From Paracoccus caeni (GTDB lineage Bacteria > Pseudomonadota > Alphaproteobacteria > Rhodobacterales > Rhodobacteraceae), in contig NZ_JAEPRQ010000001.1 in assembly GCF_016629665.1 (NCBI RefSeq), positions 62,001 through 126,000 on the forward strand: a stretch of 64,000 nucleotides of DNA, read 5' to 3'. This document shows, one piece after another, positions 63,706-64,000 of the stretch (position 1 is the first letter of the stretch; the number at the start of each line of letters is the position of its first letter). Position numbers and translations under genes: made by a program. The notes below the pieces were generated by a model that saw nothing but the letters and a program-made list of their open reading frames with translations, was not told the origin of the DNA and did not search any database.

Positions 63706-63999
63706 CTACGGATCCTCCAACACAGCCCGTGCCGCCATGATCCCTTTTAAAATCGCCCGACGTGATGCCGATGACATCTCCGATGTCTCATCCATCGGCA
63801 CGCCCTCACCCGCGGCGCCGAACGGCTTGCCGCCATTCATCTCATCGTATTTCCGCTGCCTTTCCCCGAACTCGGGCCGCAAGCCGTCATGCATCTCTTG
63901 CTCGCGGCGTTTCATGTAATCCATCGTCTCGCCGCCCCGGATCACCCCGGCCAGACGTGCATGCATCCAGACCGACATCAGCCGGTTCACCCGGACCTG
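63706..63999 (-). CDS. Hypothetical protein, 5' end outside window
   Basis: A GC-rich frame open to the last bases of the window, encoding ...QVRVNRLMSVWMHARLAGV and ending SRRAILKGIMAARAVLEDP before a TAG at 63706. The visible 97 residues are charged and mostly helical, with no motif I can name. Its composition is like the chromosome and unlike the AT-rich island next to it, so it marks the island boundary. Start codon lies beyond the window. Confidence 0.55.
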   Translation of the reverse strand, partial: QVRVNRLMSVWMHARLAGVIRGGETMDYMKRREQEMHDGLRPEFGERQRKYDEMNGGKPFGAAGEGVPMDETSEMSSASRRAILKGIMAARAVLEDP

Positions 64000-64000
64000 C

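Overview
The window is high-GC chromosomal DNA from an alphaproteobacterium, most likely a Paracoccus-like member of the Rhodobacteraceae. This is inferred from the gene set (a complete pqqABCDE operon, glutathione-dependent formaldehyde oxidation genes, galactofuranose genes, RTX proteins, and the dnaA-dnaN-recF-gyrB neighbourhood) and from overall sequence character; no database search was possible. Almost all of it is dense, ordinary coding DNA. The exception is an AT-rich island at about 61.5-63.7 kb.

Layout. 0-3.2 kb: glycine cleavage genes gcvH (partial) and gcvP. 3.2-5.9 kb: two tandem RTX calcium-binding proteins. 6.1-7.1 kb: argC. 7.2-12.8 kb: a DUF779 protein, an NAD aldehyde dehydrogenase, a GAF-Fis regulator and a membrane PQQ glucose dehydrogenase. 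13.1-18.1 kb: an alpha-glucosidase divergent from pqqABCDE. 18.3-21.5 kb: the formaldehyde pathway (frmA/adhI-type dehydrogenase and fghA) enclosing a ClpP-like protease and an acetyltransferase. 21.5-32.4 kb, mostly minus strand: a thioredoxin-reductase-like flavoprotein, glf with a GT2 glycosyltransferase, two acid phosphatases, an MFS carrier, two flavin monooxygenases, lolA, an EamA carrier and an HU protein. 32.6-40.2 kb: amn, an epimerase, a third RTX protein, a glutathione transferase divergent from a WYL regulator, and a class V aminotransferase divergent from an Lrp regulator. 40.2-46.0 kb: the four-gene ligase-associated DNA repair cassette (exonuclease, ATP ligase, helicase, PdeM). 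46-56.8 kb: an outer-membrane barrel protein, gyrB, a phospholipase D protein, a LysE exporter, recF, dnaN, dnaA and rpsT. 57-61.5 kb: an enoyl-CoA hydratase and carB. 61.5-63.7 kb: AT-rich island with a peptidoglycan amidase and small, apparently decaying genes. The window ends inside a GC-rich gene of unknown function.

Functional logic. The pqq operon makes the cofactor for the glucose dehydrogenase. The alpha-glucosidase can supply glucose. The aldehyde dehydrogenase and the formaldehyde genes handle aldehydes made by PQQ alcohol dehydrogenases that would lie outside the window.

The most notable unexplained structures are as follows. A dispersed intergenic repeat of about 180 bp occurs in four diverged copies between 45 and 58 kb; its hairpins are kept by paired base changes, and one copy splits the repair cassette. 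The AT-rich island holds what looks like one membrane-protein gene broken by two in-frame TAG codons and a one-base shift, next to a secreted-peptide gene that looks broken in a T tract. A 19-bp near-perfect operator lies before the flavoprotein gene, and an 11-bp phased TGTACAC-type array lies upstream of lolA.
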